This document shows, piece by piece, positions 63,197 through 64,000 of a DNA stretch of 64,000 nt. Within the stretch, counting starts at the first letter, position 1. Each line of letters begins with the position of its first letter. The DNA lies in the NCBI GenBank assembly GCA_963676655.2, contig CAXXKX010000003.1:4464001-4528000 (forward strand), given 5' to 3'. This DNA comes from G963676655 sp963676655. GTDB taxonomy: Bacteria; Verrucomicrobiota; Lentisphaeria; Victivallales; Victivallaceae. The notes below the pieces were generated by a model. That model was given only the letters and a program-made list of their open reading frames with translations. It was not told the origin of the DNA and made no database searches. The translations under genes and the position numbers were made by a program.

Positions 63197-64000
63197 TTAT
63201 TCTGTTGCTTCGTCATGGACAAACCAGCCGCTGGTCTTTTTGCAGAATCCGACCAGCATCAGCATAACCGGAACCTCGATCAGCACTCCGACCACTGTTG
63301 CCAGCGCCGCCCCGGATGACAGGCCGAACAGCATGACCGCCGTGGCAATTGCTACCTCAAAGTGATTTGACGCCCCGATCATCGCGGCCGGCGCGGCGTC
63401 TTCATATTTCAGCTTGAGCAGTTTTGCCGCAAGATAGCCCAGAGCGAAGATCAGGATGGTTTGCAGGAAAAGCGGAATTGATATCCAGACGATGGTCAGG
63501 GGATTAGCCAGAATTACATCGCCCTTGAAGCTGAACAACAGGACCAGCGTTAACAGCAACGCGGCAATCGTTACCGGTGTCAGGACATGCAGGAATTTTT
63601 CCTTGAACCATTCTTCGCCTTTGGTCTTGATGATCCATTTACGCGAAAAATAGCCCGTCACCAGCGGCAGAGCCACATAGACCGCGACCGACAGCAGCAG
63701 CGCCTGCCACGGTACGGGGAGTTTGCCTACGCCAAGCAGAAATCCGCCCAGCACTCCATAAAGAACCAGCATGGTCAATGAGTTGATTGCCACCATAACC
63801 AGTGTCAGGCCGTCGTTGCCGCGCGCCAGATAGCCCCAAACCAGCACCATCGCGGTACAAGGCGCGATGCCCAGGAGAATGCATCCGGCAAAGTAACTGC
63901 GCCACAGCGGAACTTGCAGCATTTTGACGCCTTCGCTCAGGACGACAATTCCGGAACCGTATTTTGCTCCAAGCGGCAGATCCAACCCGAACGGCATTTT
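63197..64000 (-). CDS. ACR3-family arsenite efflux permease (N-terminus outside window)
   Basis: The 267 codons seen encode about eight hydrophobic helices. SYFAGCILLGIAPCTAMVLVWGYLARG contains the conserved Cys of ACR3-type arsenite transporters, and AAMIGASNHFEVAIATAVMLF holds the conserved Asn/Glu segment. The N-terminal portion, about 80 residues, lies beyond the window edge; the Met at 63997 is internal. It converges on the transposase gene with five bases between stops. No arsR or arsC is visible. Its last 30 bp are duplicated as a remnant at 53580. Confidence 0.88.
   Translation of the reverse strand, partial: KMPFGLDLPLGAKYGSGIVVLSEGVKMLQVPLWRSYFAGCILLGIAPCTAMVLVWGYLARGNDGLTLVMVAINSLTMLVLYGVLGGFLLGVGKLPVPWQALLLSVAVYVALPLVTGYFSRKWIIKTKGEEWFKEKFLHVLTPVTIAALLLTLVLLFSFKGDVILANPLTIVWISIPLFLQTILIFALGYLAAKLLKLKYEDAAPAAMIGASNHFEVAIATAVMLFGLSSGAALATVVGVLIEVPVMLMLVGFCKKTSGWFVHDEATE

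Overview
The window (64 kb, moderate GC, several AT-rich stretches) looks like a chromosome segment of a fermentative, polysaccharide-degrading member of the Lentisphaerota (Victivallales-like). This is inferred from four short proteins with an FTLIELLVVIAII prepilin N-terminus, many secreted hydrolases of types common in that phylum (DUF4838, heparinase II/III, GH127-like, DUF6067-like, GH130), and a trimeric [FeFe] hydrogenase. No rRNA or marker gene is present to settle the taxonomy.

Layout. 1-4.6 kb: minus-strand housekeeping genes (galK cut by the window start, hexose-6-P mutarotase, MBL-fold hydrolase, BI-1 family membrane protein, aroA). 4.6-6.4 kb: palindromic repeats around a HEAT-repeat protein. 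6.4-11.1 kb: first sugar module (GntR regulator, prepilin-like protein, DUF4838 enzyme). 11.1-16.5 kb: AT-rich accessory region with a strong promoter/palindromic operator, a decayed prepilin, a very large secreted protein and an orphan secreted protein flanked by direct repeats. 16.5-24.0 kb: second module on the minus strand (GntR-SBP fusion, prepilin, heparinase, HAD phosphatase, Zn-phospholipase-like protein). 24.1-28.1 kb: LacI regulator with a cytoplasmic GH2 and a beta-propeller lyase-like protein, and no prepilin. 28.3-30.6 kb: small island of NERD protein, toxin-antitoxin pair and gene fragments. 30.6-32.2 kb: predicted pseudokinase joined, through a -1 frame change at an A7 tract, to a prepilin-body-like domain. 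32.2-35.7 kb: LCAT-like lipoprotein, tRNA-Ala(CGC), sigma-70 factor. 35.9-41.4 kb: hydABC-type bifurcating hydrogenase whose NuoF-like subunit carries a fused GltD-like flavoprotein. 42.0-49.7 kb: third module (GntR, prepilin, secreted TIM-barrel protein, GH127-like, GH65-like). 49.8-50.2 kb: a 409-bp non-coding element with terminal inverted repeats. 50.3-53.8 kb: EIIA-CBS protein, NhaD-type antiporter, GNAT acetyltransferase, small membrane protein. 53.8-62.1 kb: fourth module (GntR, prepilin, DUF6067-like enzyme, two GH130 phosphorylases). 62.2-64 kb: RAYT-type transposase and a partial ACR3 transporter.

The main pattern is the fourfold recurrence of regulator, then prepilin-like protein, then secreted hydrolase. 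In each case the prepilin gene lies directly between the sugar-sensing regulator and the secreted enzyme. The one regulator-led cluster without a prepilin encodes enzymes with no visible signal peptide. All four prepilins lack the glycine normally needed before the cleavage site. I infer that these small proteins help export, anchor or display the neighbouring enzyme. The pseudokinase/prepilin-body fusion may be a related sensing or assembly component.
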